Notes: generated by a model from the sequence alone, not told the origin. Positions 14,498 through 27,045 are shown, counted from the stretch's first letter. The stretch is 64,000 nt of DNA from Xylocopa sonorina (GCF_050948175.1 NC_135207.1:3437501-3501500), one strand, 5' to 3'. Numbers and translations: made by a program.

Positions 14498-15030
14498 TTA
14501 ATTGAAATGCGTTGCAAACGCTGCGATTGGCACGTGCTTCGATGCAAGCATATAATGAATGTTATCTTCACACATTTTTACCTGGAATCTAATAATCGGT
14601 GGAAATACTTCTTCCGTTGCCGTCATTCCCAAATGATAACCTGTGTATTTCATTTGACAGACTGTACGTAGACGTATATTTCCTACGCTCCATGCTGAAA
14701 ACGTAGGTCAGAGGATATTTATAGCATTCTGTTTTATTCTCATGAACGCTTTTGTGCTGCATTTGCTTCGATAATTTACATGTACGAATTTCCTTTAACC
14801 CAATGAAACGTGCTTATCAATGTTCAATCTTTAATTTCACATATACGATTGAATGAAAAATATACACTCTTTCCTTACTAATATTACAATATTCAGTCGA
14901 TTATCGCAACATACTTGTATGTACCTTGTTACTAATACATTCTGTAATTTACTCCTTTCTTTTCTCTTGCAAACGATGGAATAATGTTGTCAAAGAGACA
15001 TACGTATTTTAAAATTTCATCTTCAGTCAT
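14498..15030 (-). CDS. Unrecognised small gene or gene remnant, two exon-like blocks
   Basis: The better block is 14694-14498: it follows a good acceptor (a pyrimidine-rich stretch ending TTTTCAG) and reads 64 residues to a TAA, starting WSVGNIRLRTVCQMKYTGYH and ending IAAFATHFN. The residue mix looks like a folded protein, not chance. About 230 bp upstream, an ATG at 15030-15028 opens MTEDEILKYVCLFDNIIPSF and a GT donor follows at 14924. The phase of that donor matches the acceptor, but TAG and TAA lie in frame just before it. Alternative donors upstream of the TAG would avoid the stops but are weak. Either a real short gene with a different splice site, or a decaying copy. I do not recognise the family. 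Confidence 0.35.
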
Positions 15031-15059
15031 AATCAGATGGTACACACAATATGAGACAA

Positions 15060-16710
15060 TAAGAGAAAGAAGAAAGAAGAAGAGTGTGAGAAAATAAAAA
15101 GGAAAAGAGAAAAAAGTAAAAAGATGGACCCTGTGAGGAACACGAATGAAATTCTTCGATAATAAATGTGTGGTCCCAGCGTCGTCGTCTTTAGATGGAT
15201 TTGGGAGGCATTATCTTCGAAATTTTGAGACCGCGAAGGTCGAAGATTCGTCGTGAGGGTCTAAGATCTTCTCAATTAGCGCAGACGTGGCCACTGTGAA
15301 ATTTTAGCTGGTAAAAATCCAGCATAATCCCAAAGGATTTCTCTGATAACTTAAATATCGACACCTTGTCATACATGAAAGGAACGTCATCTTATGTTCA
15401 AACAGAAGAATCGTTACAAGTTGTGGGTAAAGTGGCTGTAAGCTCTGACGTGGTCTCTCAACGTGTCTTGAATGTATCCGACAAAAGAAAGGTTTTGTCC
15501 CTCTCTTTTCAAGATAAGAATCCTGATACAAGGGAGGACACAAAAAACCAAGATGTTAAGGAAAAATTTCAATTTCTGCCATGTAAAAAATGTAAGCATT
15601 ACTGGTTACTAAATAACATTATGGAGCAATTGTTTATTTGGTATGAAAATGACGCAACTGGATAGTATACAGTACAACTGCTACATAGCGTCGCGAGGCG
15701 TCGTGGCGTTATACTTCTCACTAATGTCAGCGCAATATCGATGTTGCAGTGTGCAAAGGCTTGGTGAATTAGTTAGCAATCGGTTAATAGATCGTGAACA
15801 AGAAAATGAGCTTGTGTGCTAAATCGAACACAGTTCAAACGTTCCAATATTTAGTCATTAATCAAGATATCAGCTTAATCGCTTGGATTATCATTATTCG
15901 ATATACATTAAAACTATTGTACAACAAGAATCTCTACATACATAAAAGTAGCTATAAGTATTCTGTATTTCGAAAGACTAACCCTTTTCCAGCTGTATAA
16001 GTAGTATAGAGGAGATATAGCACAGCATTTTGCATATTTTGTACAACACTGGTCCGTTGTGAGACGTGGAAGATATACGTACTTCCTGTGGAGATACCTT
16101 TCACCTTTCTGACTCTCTCGATGGACTGATAAAACGAATTTCATCGTTTATCCAATATAATTCACATTTTGTCGTGTGTTGCACGAACATTTGCATAGCA
16201 ATTTTTATTATCTGTGAAACAATCAACTATACAAAATTCGTTCTTGTGTTATTTTAACCAGGAAGAATCGATCTTCTTGGTAAAATCTTATTTAAGCTCT
16301 GAAGTTTCTTTTGTACCCTGAAAATTATAAGTAAATTATTTATAAGTTATAAATTATAAATAAATTTCATCTAAAAAGATGAAATTTCAGATGAAATTTT
16401 TTAATCAAATGGATTAGAATCGTTCGTCGAATTTTTCCATAAAAATTGTAAACAAATATTAAAAAGGATAAAAATGAACAGTTTATTTATTTTTATTCTA
16501 AAATAATAAATATTTTGACAAAAATAATCGCATAATACGTATTTAACATTTATACTTTAGAAAATACAAGGGAAGCGGCGCTCTTCCCGACTAAAATTAA
16601 TTTCTTAATAAACTTGTATTCGTTTTGTGAATATAGGAACATAATTTACACTAGACTATATATTAACAATTTATAAATATATATTTCAAATACATTTTTG
16701 TAACACATAT
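15060..16710. other. Intergenic, AT-rich; 99-residue plus-strand ORF of unknown value
   Basis: An open frame at 15366-15665 on the plus strand encodes a hydrophilic, lysine- and aspartate-rich stretch ending in a CKKC motif. It has no good ATG at its start and I see no domain. It may be an eroded transposon or exon fragment. The distal part (about 16480-16500) contains TTTATT, which on the minus strand is an AATAAA that could serve the KDM8 transcript. Confidence 0.35.
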
Positions 16711-18953
16711 TTAATTCCACCAAAAACTAATTGAGAAGCTTGGAGTTAAAGAAGTTACATGGTGCCACCATTTTGGAGGAATATAGAGCATTTCTCCTGG
16801 TTTCAAGTAAGCCATATAACCTTTAGTTTTACTAAAATTTGGCCATTTTTTATAATTTGGATTTAAAGGATCAACTTGTGCTGTATTGTTAAGCAGTCTT
16901 GTATCGTATGGATACAAATTAGACGAATCATTTGGGTGATACAGAATAACCTTTTTATATCCAAATACCTAAAATGCAGCAAGAATCAATTATATAATAC
17001 ATAAAACCAGTAATATATTTAAGTTCTGTATTAAGTAATGTATTTAGTATAAACAAATTTCTAATATCAAAATTTAAACCTATTTTCGAACTATAGTTTT
17101 TGTTTAATGACTTTACCATTACATGATAAAAAGTTGCTAAACTGTAGCATTCAATATGCACAATCGATTATGTTACATCTTTTATTAGAAGTAATTTTAT
17201 TTATATACTTTTTATAGTAAAATAATGATTAATTTTCATACTTGACACAATAAATTATTTTTGGGATCAAAATGCAAGGGTGAAATGGTACCACTGGGCC
17301 CAAACCAAGCATTAATATCTGGTTGTGCATCATCTGGTTCTGCATCATTGTTGTCTGTAAAATTGCAATATTCAGGAATTGCAAAATCATCTTTCAATTC
17401 AGGAATCTGAAATGATTATTATCCATGGTATTTAAATATATTAAAAGTATTAAAAATTAAGTAAGGAGCGTAGAACATGAAATATGTGTAGAACCTGGTC
17501 AAACAACTGATGCTGAGCCAAGTAACCGACTTGATCACTTTTTGCTAATACATATTTTTGTAAAAATTCTGAAAAATTCAGTAGCTGTTGTGTCCAACTT
17601 TCATCAGTATAACGTGATCCAATTTCAATAGGTACTATTCTATTTCCAGCTACTTTAATTAAATACTCTATGTTTTTCCATCGATTTAGAGCTTTCCAAT
17701 GTTTGATACAATCTAAAGTATATAAAATGTATTTAAAAATTATTAAGTAAGGAAAAGTTATATACAGAAGTGATTGCAGTTCCGTTTAAAAAAAATGAAA
17801 ACTATAATGTTAGCGTAAACAGGAAACAGACAATTACATTTGGTTATGTTAGCAAACCATTAACAAAAATATATAGCTATATTAGTAGAATTTATTTGAT
17901 TTCTAATACCAATTTATTCTTAATCATTGGCAGGCTCTATGATCAGAACATGAGTTCAAAAGTAGAAAAAAATACAGGGAAATAAATGAAAATACTTCAA
18001 ATAACATATTTTTTTATTATATTATATAATTAAGAAATTAATGTTACCCTTTAATATTGCAGGTTTTTTTTGTACAAATATTTCTTTGTAAAAGCATTCC
18101 ATTGATGGTTCAACATATTGAGCAACTTCGCTACATCCAGGTAATATAGAGTCATACAAATTTTTAGAATCAATAACTAATTCTTCTAAATGCAATGATT
18201 CCAAAGATGTTACTGGTGGTGAACATATGTATAATGAAATTATAAATACTGCCTGAAAATATTTTGCCTTTTTTTGCTTCTTTTTATTTCTATACTTACT
18301 AGTTTGATTATTTAGTTCTGAAGCAATTTTGGGTAACAAAAAAGATACATTTGGAAGTGGTGCTCCTAATAAAATACCTTTATCAATTTGCTGTATAATG
18401 CTCTTTAATAAAATTGCATTCTCTGTAGATTCTTTGATATTATTATCATATTGATATTCTAGCAGTACTGCCTACAAACATGCAATTAAACATATAGATA
18501 TATAGGAAATAAATACATATGTACATAGTGTAAGTTATATAAAGTGGAGTAGTTAATTATAGTACCTTTAAAATGGAACATAATGAATAACAATAGCGAT
18601 ATTCAATTGGAACAAATTGCCAATGACAAGAATTTAATATCTCCCATGTTTTGTCCAAACAAGCATCAACTAAAATTAATGCATCAGTTGTCCATTTTAT
18701 TGGTGGAATTCTTTCATAAAAAAGAATAAACATAAACAGTAAGATAGTTTTTAATATAATCATACTGTGGATTATGCCAATACATATATTTAAAAGTGAA
18801 AGGTCATACTTACATTTTATTTTCAATGTAGGTTTTTAACTTAGTTTCCAATGTTGTTAAATGTATCTTCATTTCAATGGGTAAACAATTCTGTATGGCT
18901 TCTGCTATTAAATCCCAAGGAACTAGTTTTGCAGTAATTAAATAGTCACACAT
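16711..18953 (-). CDS. KDM8: JmjC-domain oxygenase KDM8/JMJD5
   Basis: Seven coding exons: 18953-18814, 18710-18566, 18471-18300, 18212-18048, 17712-17495, 17406-17242, 16968-16711; all borders are AG/GT, the phases match, and they total 420 residues, close to the usual length of about 416. The C-terminal half is a JmjC domain: the iron ligands are in LHFDP (His325, Asp327) and KWWHHV (His404), and the protein ends FSISFWWN. The N-terminal 250 residues form the helical region typical of this family. KDM8 is a nuclear/cytosolic 2-oxoglutarate and Fe(II) oxygenase; histone demethylation, arginyl hydroxylation and tail cleavage have all been reported for the family. The start is the first ATG after a run of T and AG, so a non-coding 5' exon may exist. 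Confidence 0.93.
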
Positions 18954-18969
18954 TTTCTAAAAAAAAAGC

Positions 18970-19194
18970 ATGACAAACAAAAGAATTATTAGTGGCCAGC
19001 AATTTGGGCACAACTTTGCATATGTTCGATGGCGTCGTTCCGTCCAAGTGGAGGATTTTGAAAAACCACGTAGACCATTTTCAGCCTACGTGCCATCGCT
19101 ACGGCCGTACGAACCATATTATAAAAGTATGCTAATTGATAATATGCATCGTTTCGATAATAAACACGACGAGAAGAGCAGAATCAAGTTCTGA
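18970..19194 (+). CDS. Possible 74-residue orphan ORF, head-to-head with KDM8
   Basis: Its ATG lies 17 bp from the KDM8 start, in the opposite direction. It encodes a basic, tyrosine- and arginine-rich peptide (MTNKRIISGQQFGHNFAYVR at the start) ending in TGA. No signal peptide, membrane segment or domain is seen. It may be a small gene using the same promoter region, or chance coding in the KDM8 5' region. I lean to chance. Confidence 0.2.
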   Translation: MTNKRIISGQQFGHNFAYVRWRRSVQVEDFEKPRRPFSAYVPSLRPYEPYYKSMLIDNMHRFDNKHDEKSRIKF

Positions 19195-19582
19195 ACGACA
19201 CGGAGAATAATTGAAGCTTCTTATCCGACGCGCAATGAGACCATGAATCTTCAGAATAAAATAAGCATAATTCTGGCTCTGCTTCTTATCGTATCGATAC
19301 GAAGTAGTGCGAATTAATAAAACCAAAGGGTCGAGGACTACATTGCATGGGTGATTTTTGCAATCTGAGGAATGTGCGGACTATTTCGAGAAACGATAGG
19401 TGTCAGACTAAAAAGTTCGGTATATTTTTGAAAACTGACTAAACTAAAAGAAAATATGAACGTGGGTATAAGTTGTACAGGAAATGGAAGGATGAATGTA
19501 ATGTTTCAAATTTTTTGTTTACAGTATTTCACCAAAAAATAAAAGATATATCATTTTATTGTTATTATTATTATTATTTATG

Positions 19583-20218
19583 TTATTTAAAAGTACAATG
19601 TATTCCATTATGTTTATTACTTGGTTTGCACAAATCTGGCCACTGTACTATATGATGATCAGCTATATAGTATAATATTTTTCCTGTTAATGATAATGTC
19701 TTAACTCTACAAAAGCTTTCAATAAATATGATAGTAATTTTCGCGATAAAAAATAAATTAAATAAAAATGCTAGTGCACACAAAGGAACACAAGTGCCTG
19801 GTCCATTGCATAAGAGTAACTCCGGACATTCTCTCCATAAATGAGGAATTGACTCTATTGTTGCTCGAATCGTAGTATAAACGGATGTATAATAAGACTG
19901 ATGAATTTCTCTGCTTCTACGAATTTTAATTGTCTTGTAATCCGTATTATATTTTTCAAAGTCTCTAACTTTCTCTAGGCTCGTTAAATCTGTATCAGCG
20001 TGAACGTATATTCTAGGTGAGTAATTTTCGGGATTTAAATATTTTAAAATTCTCATCATTTCTGCTGTATGTCCACCGGATCCCAATATTATCATTGTTT
20101 TAGCAGGATTAGTTCGAATTACTTTCCTTCCTTTCCTTTTATACGTGCGAGACATTACAAGATACATTCTTGCGCCCATTGCGAGACAAATAATTATGCA
20201 CACATAAATATAATACAT
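19583..20218 (-). CDS. ALG14: UDP-GlcNAc transferase subunit ALG14
   Basis: 211 residues in one exon. An N-terminal membrane anchor (about residues 2-22) is followed by the GSGGHT nucleotide-sugar loop (46-51), RRSREIHQSY (100-109), CNGPGTCVP (137-145), the IESFCRVKTLSLTGKILY stretch, and VQWPDL near the end; these are in the order seen in ALG14. ALG14 anchors the catalytic subunit ALG13 to the cytosolic face of the ER, where the pair adds the second GlcNAc to dolichol-PP-GlcNAc in N-glycan synthesis. The start at 20218 gives the expected short anchor and usual length. The last dozen residues differ from the common ending, so an alternative 3' splice form is possible. It is transcribed convergently with nothing and lies 0.6 kb from KDM8. 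Confidence 0.93.
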   Translation of the reverse strand: MYYIYVCIIICLAMGARMYLVMSRTYKRKGRKVIRTNPAKTMIILGSGGHTAEMMRILKYLNPENYSPRIYVHADTDLTSLEKVRDFEKYNTDYKTIKIRRSREIHQSYYTSVYTTIRATIESIPHLWRECPELLLCNGPGTCVPLCALAFLFNLFFIAKITIIFIESFCRVKTLSLTGKILYYIADHHIVQWPDLCKPSNKHNGIHCTFK

Positions 20219-22614
20219 TGCATACAGTCTTACGATGTAATCTGCAACAATGGAAAAAAAATTGTAATAAAAAAATTATAATAATTAACATACCATCGAA
20301 AAGGACGTAAGTAAGTCCGTTTGTCGAAGCAGAAAAGTAAAAGAAAAAATTCTTATCAGCTCATGATTAAAATGAGTGCAGTACAGAAATAGTAGTAACA
20401 ATAAAATGACGTATTTTTTATTTTTTGGTCAATGATCTAAACGAAAACTGATGAAAATTCAGTTCATGAAAACTCGAAAATCGAAAATCTGAGATCTTCT
20501 CGCCTAGGAAAAATAACGATGCAATGTCTGCACGCGTTTTTCTGCTAGGTCCTTAGGTATAAACAGTCGGAAGTCGACTCGAACCGATAGGTCTCTTTCA
20601 CAGTTCACTCCCAAAATACTATTTCCCAACACAAGATATATTTTTGTTTCTACACTGATATGTTAAAATAATCAGGGTAAAAACACCCTGACCGGAACGG
20701 GAAAGCAGGCGTCAAATAATTTTTTGAAAGCACCTAATTGGTTAAGGAAAGAGAATACACGAAGAGGTAGGAGCAGATTTGGAACAGAAAATTGAACAGA
20801 GAGTTGAAAAGACTCAAAGAGTACAAAGTGTGTTGCTTTATTTTATGTTTAAATCTGGAGTTGCGAAATAATCTCGATGATTAAAAGAGTCATATATTTA
20901 AAAAATTCAAAAACGCTATTTTAGAGGACCAAACATTGTTAATTTGTTTTATGTCTTCTAATAGTATTTGACGCATAAAATATATAATATAATAAGTTTT
21001 AATGTTAGAAATCGATCGGTCCAAAATTTATGTGCATATCAAACTAAGCGATTTTAGGAAATTTTGAACATTTATTCATAATTCATTCGCTCAATAAATG
21101 AACTACATTGATTAAGAACTAGGTAAATATTTCTTCAGCCAGTTGAATTTCTGGCCACTATTAAACACGCAACCGGAAGTATGCGATCCTCTCGGTGTTT
21201 AATAACTGAATACATAAGAGAGGGCGCTTTATACTTGTGCGAACCAATCAAATTGTGGATTATAGCCAATATGTCGTTATTCTAGCCTATAAAACGTTCA
21301 CATTTTAACGTGTAAAATTAAAAGCTGCAGGTTTTTAATATTAAGAAGACGTTGATTAAAAAAAAACAACTCAACCAACTTTGATCCCCTAAAATTAAGT
21401 TTATTAAATATTGCAAGCTTAATAAAGTCAGTAATATGAGTGTGTTGTTGAACAAAAAATGTAAATATTTATAATTACCATAAACTCTACGAAGGTAAAT
21501 TATTGCCCGTATAAATTATTACTGATAAGGATGTATATACATATATATGAATATCTATATATCGATGTGATTTTAACACACCTTAAATTCTGATTGTGCG
21601 TTCACTATTTTCAGCCATCAAGTAAGATATTACAAGGTGTACCATTTAATCTATCGTAACGTCTGCATTGCTGCCATCTAGCAGTGAAACAGTATACAAT
21701 ACACGTACGTTTTTAAATTTCCAAACGAAATTGCAAAGCTCGAGCAAGTGTAGAATGCTGGTGCCTGTGAAAACAGTTGGAAATACGTAATTAATTAGTG
21801 TTCACTATCATAAACAACTAGAATTAGTATAAAATACTTAGTACTTACTCCAAGGAATGGAAAAGTTTGATAACATTTGCAATGCATATGAAGACTGTTG
21901 TATGATGTACAAACATGTATTGAATGCTATTAAGGTTAATATATCTATTTCACTACAAATTTTAATATATCTTCAGAATGTTTTATGTGGAAGTTATAAT
22001 TTTTCTCTCAACATTTGTACGTAAACATTATAATTTCTTTAGGTGGTATAAACTGAAAGAGAGAGTTTTAAATGATATATGAAGGAAGTACATCAGAATA
22101 TACCAATGAAAGTTTCATGTATTTCAAGCTATCAAACATATGAAGTCAAACAGTTGCAAAAACCAAATGGACCTGTATCATCCTAAGACTATAGGGAGAT
22201 TATAAGTTGAAGGTTATTTGTACTTATATATTACATTATATTAAAAGTATTTAGAAAGTAAAATAAGTGGATCGCAATTACAAGGTAATTATAATAATTA
22301 TAATTGTGTACTGTATTATTTAAAAATCTATAAAAATTATGAGCATATGTTGTAACAGTATATATAGAATAATGATTGTTACTTTTAAAATTATGTTTCT
22401 TTGCAGTTAAGAGCAAACATTTGACAATGTAAAAAACTCAATAAATTCAACCAAAAAAGAATGTGAGTACCATATAAGAACTAGAAGAAGCTGTTTTATA
22501 ATAGTATTCGTAATATAACAGTAATTATTTTCATAAGAAGAAAACATTTTTTTCTCATCATACTAGTGTGTGTATATGTATATACATACATATATATACA
22601 AATAAACATTAAAC
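20219..22614. other. Intergenic: flanks of ALG14 and of the zinc-finger gene
   Basis: AT-rich DNA that must include the ALG14 promoter and the promoter and 5' UTR of the zinc-finger gene; no core promoter could be placed with confidence. A small perfect hairpin, TCAGGGT-N6-ACCCTGA, lies at 20672-20691, and a 9-bp inverted repeat ATTAAACAC/GTGTTTAAT lies around 21160-21200. Nothing else is seen. Confidence 0.5.
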
Positions 22615-25600
22615 ATGTTAAGAAGCAAACGCAATTATAAAACAGTCTCAAGCGAATATGTGCCATACAATGAACCTCAAACTATTTCTAATCAAAAGCA
22701 AACTTCTCATAATGATCACTGTACAAAAGAAGAAATGATCATTTCTAATGTTTCTAAGGAAAACTGGAACTGTAACAATAAATTAAAGAGCTATTTACAT
22801 AGAGATCAGAATATAGCAGCTACTATACTAAAAGAAACAAATTTAACGAATTCTGAAGCAAAACATATCCAGACAAGATCTACACTAAAGAGAAAATATG
22901 ATGTAGAATCAGAAGGAAGTCTAAGAAAGATATCCAAATTTACACATACTGAAACTCAGATTTTAAAGAGATGTGAAGAAAGCACATGTAATCCTTTACC
23001 AGAGAAATGCAATAACAACAAGAAATCTAATAAGAATAAAATATCATATGTAAGAAAAATTAATAGTAAAACAACTACAAAACATGATTTGCAAAGAACA
23101 GATCATATTCATAACAAACCAAAAATATATTGTGATGTACGCAATAAAACGATATATGAACATCAGAGCAAAACTCTCTGTAAATCACAGCAAGAAGATT
23201 TATGTAATTATGAAATAAAATCCTTTCAAAGTAAATCTGTGAAAGTACAAGAAAAGAAAAATTCAAAACGGTCTACCATAAAAATTAATGTCCAAACTTT
23301 AATTGATTCTAAATCTAAAACCGACTGTAATGTTTCAAGAAGGATTAAAAAGGGAAATAATTCTGAAATTAACAATTCTATTACCATAAGACAGTCAAAA
23401 AACAATGCTCGTAGAAAGAATAACAAACAAAAAACTGTGAAATCAACTTGTCATACATTAAACGAATATAAACAATACATTAATGAAACAGAACAAAATG
23501 AATATTTTAAAGAGACATTAGAAGCGAAAAATACAAATATGACATTTCCGGAAATTACTGTAGCCCAATCAAGTAAAACTGACATCAAAATGGATAAAGA
23601 CGTAGCAAAATATAAAAATATCACTAACAGAAAATTGCTAATACCTTTAATTAGAATAGAAGATATAACTCAATTATCTAAATCCACTTGCACACCAGAT
23701 TATATAAAGAATTATGAAACCAAGTTGAAAAAACAAACAAAGAAGATGATATATTATCAAACAAAAAATTTTGCAAAAGCACAATGCTCTACATACAAAC
23801 ACGTGAATAGTATTACTAAAGTTAATCAGAATAACAAAATAAATGTGTTGTATCATAAATCGATAATTAAAGACACACAAATACATACAAATTTTAAGGA
23901 AAATGTGATAAAGACAGTTGATGCAAAAATAAAAAATTTCAAATTTGAGACAGATGACTGTGAAATATTTTCGAAAAATAAAGTTAACAATACAGATACG
24001 TTGCAAAACAGTGAATGTAAATTACCTGCCAGGGATTCACTAGAAAATATTTTACAATTCTTTTTAAAAAACAAAAATATGACATATACAGGAACGAGAC
24101 GAAGATCAAGACTTAATTCTGAAAATTTGTGTGGAAGAAGAAAAAGTGTTGCAATGTGCACTAAATGTAAAGAAGTCTTCGGTCTTCTGCAAACGTTTTC
24201 AGATAGACTACCATTTGTACAAGATGAAAAATTATGCATCGAATGTACACTTTGTAACTTACAAATCAACTCTTTGTATCATTTTCAACAACACGTAATG
24301 GATATACATTTACAATGCGAAAGAAAATTATTAAGTAAAAGACAGAAATATCCAGTTGATATTATTAATTTCAGTGACCAATTAAATATTAATAATAATG
24401 ATAATCGTATTACTTTTGAATGTTGTTGTTGTTCAAAAATATTTTATCGTAAAACAGATTTTGAAAATCATATTAATAAAATGCATTATGTAGTTAATTC
24501 TTTTGTTGATAACATTAATGAATGTCAAGCAACGAAACAAATAGTTAGAACTTCCGAATTGTACACAGCATTTAAAGGTAAACAAATATTTAATGAAAGT
24601 CATACTTTAAACAAAAATCTTACTTTTAACAGTACAACCAGCTTAGCAGAAGTTAGTGACCAAAGAGAAGAAAACAACATAGAAAACAATAATCACATGA
24701 ATAAAAAGTCAGTAATGAATTATACAAGTACGAAAGAAATGAATTTTAAAAATAGTATATACTACAATAATTCAAACAGTGAAAGTTTATTATTTAAAGT
24801 AGAAGTGCAAGAACAGCAGATAAATAACATGAATCATTCAAGTGCGCAAATAGCAAGAACAACTAAACAAATTAAGGAAAATACTGAGAGTTTAAATACT
24901 GATAAAAAATGCTTAAATAGTATTTCAAAAATTACAATTATTTCAGAGTCAGAATTTTCTAATATTCCTAGCAATGGAACTAATAAAAATCTCAAACACA
25001 GGAAGAAGAAATTTCCATTTACGTGTACGACTTGCCCTAAGAAATATAGAAGCAAAGCATTTTGGTTGGCTCATATGTCTAAACATGCAACACATTCTCA
25101 TGGTGATATATATGAAACAGAAAGAATACCAGAGATTGGTAATAGCAACAGCACGGTCAAATTTAATGATAATCTAACTATATCAGAAATATGCGCAACA
25201 AGTTTTCAAGATTACAGCAAAACTTCCAAAGATCACATAGGTATATTAAATCCTGTTGTAAATTTAGAAGAACCAAATGAAAATATTGCAATATCAGATG
25301 TAACTAATAAAGAAGTTAGGAATGTTAGAAATGAAAATATAAAAGATGTCACTAAAGAAGACATTTCAATGAAACCAGATGATAGTAATCATATTTTGCA
25401 TATAAACCTTACGCAAAAATCAGAGGAAGGTATAAAAAGGCAACAATTAATTAAATTTAATATAAATATTGCGAAGATATCTAAAAAAGATATTGGCAGA
25501 CAGCAAGATACGGAAAATGAAATTGGAAATAAGTTTGTAATAAAACCTACTTCAAGTACCAATTTTATAGAAGATCTTAACACAAAAAAGGTAAATTATG

Positions 25601-27045
25601 GTTCCAAAGAACTGCGCTGCAACAAATGCAATAAAAGATTCAGTTCTCAAACAATATTAAAAGAACACATGTTTTTTTTACACGATTCTCTAATTGAAAA
25701 TACTGAGTTATCACACTTAGCTATGATGCCATATATTAATGATTATAGTCAAATGAAAAACTTCTCTAGCAAAAATACTCATAAATTTAAGAAGAAGCAT
25801 AATATGTTGCCTGGAATCAGGATATCAAAGAATTATTTAAAAGAAACAATTTATAAAATTTTTAATAAGAATAACACGGACAAAAAAAGGAAAAAATGGC
25901 GTTGTGAACCATGTAAAGAAAATTTCGCGCTGCTTCGAAATTATTTACGACACAAGTATTATTGTCATAATGACGAATCCGTAGTACATCTTTGTGATAA
26001 TTGTAACAAAATTCTTACTTCAGTTGCAATGGTGAACATTCATATGTGCACTAATGTTACTTCATGGAGTTGCAAAAGATGTAATCTCAGTTTTTGCAAT
26101 GGGATATCTTTAACGCAACACAATATGGATAATCATTGGGAAACTGTAGGTCCACATGTATGTGAAATATGTAAAGCAAATTTCCTTACGACATACATGC
26201 TAAAAAGGCACAAGGCGGTACATTCGATAAGCGATGGCAATAATAGTTTAAACAATTTTACGAGTGCATCCGAATTTGTAAGAGACCGTTTACCTCATGT
26301 TTCAAGTAACACAAATGCCAATGACACATTCAGTGAAGAAGAAAAAATAGAACCAATAAACGACAAAGTTGTTTTCTGTGTAAACAAAAATTTAAACACG
26401 TTTAGCGCAGTAGATGAATTAAACAAAACATTTTCAGAAATGTATATTACATCCAACATACCATGTAATGATGAAGAAATGTTTAAATGTACACATTGCA
26501 ATATATTATGTACTACAGAGTTAGAAATGAAAATTCATCTAGATGGTTGTCACAAAGTAGAAATGTGTCAAATTTGTAATAAATTACATTTTACAAATGA
26601 ATTAGTAAAACATATAATGCATCATCACATGGTTTCAGATAATTTATGTTTTGAAGAAGACAACATACAAACAGTATATGAGACAATAAATTTCCAAAAT
26701 GATATCCAAAAATTTCTTGGATTTAAACGTTTGTTGGCCCTTTATGAATATCAAAGATTTGATAATATTTTAGAGAACAATTGTTTTAAATGTATAACAT
26801 GTTCAGAACAGTTTTTTAATATTCAGTGTTACAAGATTCATTATTTGAGGTATCATGATACAATATGTTTATTATGTAACATAAAATTTAACAACAACTT
26901 CGAAGCGTTTGAACATAAAATAAAAATTCACAAATCTACCAACGAATATCTATGGATAGTTAATAAACTAATATTAGCTATTTTGCAATTAAAAGAACAC
27001 GGATGTACCATTGAAGAAATGATACAAGAACATAGTGAAACATGA
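22615..27045 (+). CDS. Multi-C2H2 zinc-finger protein, 1476 residues
   Basis: A single uninterrupted coding exon. The first 520 residues are low-complexity, rich in Lys, Asn, Thr and Ser, with no domain. About twelve C2H2-type fingers follow, starting near residues 543, 602, 803, 1001, 1096, 1126, 1152, 1182, 1291, 1317, 1392 and 1418. A CTKCKEVF motif with a more open spacing precedes the first. Fingers 5 to 8 (1096-1205) are closely spaced and are the likely DNA-binding array; the others are separated by long Asn-rich linkers. The finger at 1126 has an irregular distal half (HMC). No KRAB, BTB or ZAD domain is present. A nuclear nucleic-acid-binding role is inferred; orthology is not recognised. 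The AAACATG start has A at -3. Confidence 0.9.
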   Translation: MLRSKRNYKTVSSEYVPYNEPQTISNQKQTSHNDHCTKEEMIISNVSKENWNCNNKLKSYLHRDQNIAATILKETNLTNSEAKHIQTRSTLKRKYDVESEGSLRKISKFTHTETQILKRCEESTCNPLPEKCNNNKKSNKNKISYVRKINSKTTTKHDLQRTDHIHNKPKIYCDVRNKTIYEHQSKTLCKSQQEDLCNYEIKSFQSKSVKVQEKKNSKRSTIKINVQTLIDSKSKTDCNVSRRIKKGNNSEINNSITIRQSKNNARRKNNKQKTVKSTCHTLNEYKQYINETEQNEYFKETLEAKNTNMTFPEITVAQSSKTDIKMDKDVAKYKNITNRKLLIPLIRIEDITQLSKSTCTPDYIKNYETKLKKQTKKMIYYQTKNFAKAQCSTYKHVNSITKVNQNNKINVLYHKSIIKDTQIHTNFKENVIKTVDAKIKNFKFETDDCEIFSKNKVNNTDTLQNSECKLPARDSLENILQFFLKNKNMTYTGTRRRSRLNSENLCGRRKSVAMCTKCKEVFGLLQTFSDRLPFVQDEKLCIECTLCNLQINSLYHFQQHVMDIHLQCERKLLSKRQKYPVDIINFSDQLNINNNDNRITFECCCCSKIFYRKTDFENHINKMHYVVNSFVDNINECQATKQIVRTSELYTAFKGKQIFNESHTLNKNLTFNSTTSLAEVSDQREENNIENNNHMNKKSVMNYTSTKEMNFKNSIYYNNSNSESLLFKVEVQEQQINNMNHSSAQIARTTKQIKENTESLNTDKKCLNSISKITIISESEFSNIPSNGTNKNLKHRKKKFPFTCTTCPKKYRSKAFWLAHMSKHATHSHGDIYETERIPEIGNSNSTVKFNDNLTISEICATSFQDYSKTSKDHIGILNPVVNLEEPNENIAISDVTNKEVRNVRNENIKDVTKEDISMKPDDSNHILHINLTQKSEEGIKRQQLIKFNINIAKISKKDIGRQQDTENEIGNKFVIKPTSSTNFIEDLNTKKVNYGSKELRCNKCNKRFSSQTILKEHMFFLHDSLIENTELSHLAMMPYINDYSQMKNFSSKNTHKFKKKHNMLPGIRISKNYLKETIYKIFNKNNTDKKRKKWRCEPCKENFALLRNYLRHKYYCHNDESVVHLCDNCNKILTSVAMVNIHMCTNVTSWSCKRCNLSFCNGISLTQHNMDNHWETVGPHVCEICKANFLTTYMLKRHKAVHSISDGNNSLNNFTSASEFVRDRLPHVSSNTNANDTFSEEEKIEPINDKVVFCVNKNLNTFSAVDELNKTFSEMYITSNIPCNDEEMFKCTHCNILCTTELEMKIHLDGCHKVEMCQICNKLHFTNELVKHIMHHHMVSDNLCFEEDNIQTVYETINFQNDIQKFLGFKRLLALYEYQRFDNILENNCFKCITCSEQFFNIQCYKIHYLRYHDTICLLCNIKFNNNFEAFEHKIKIHKSTNEYLWIVNKLILAILQLKEHGCTIEEMIQEHSET

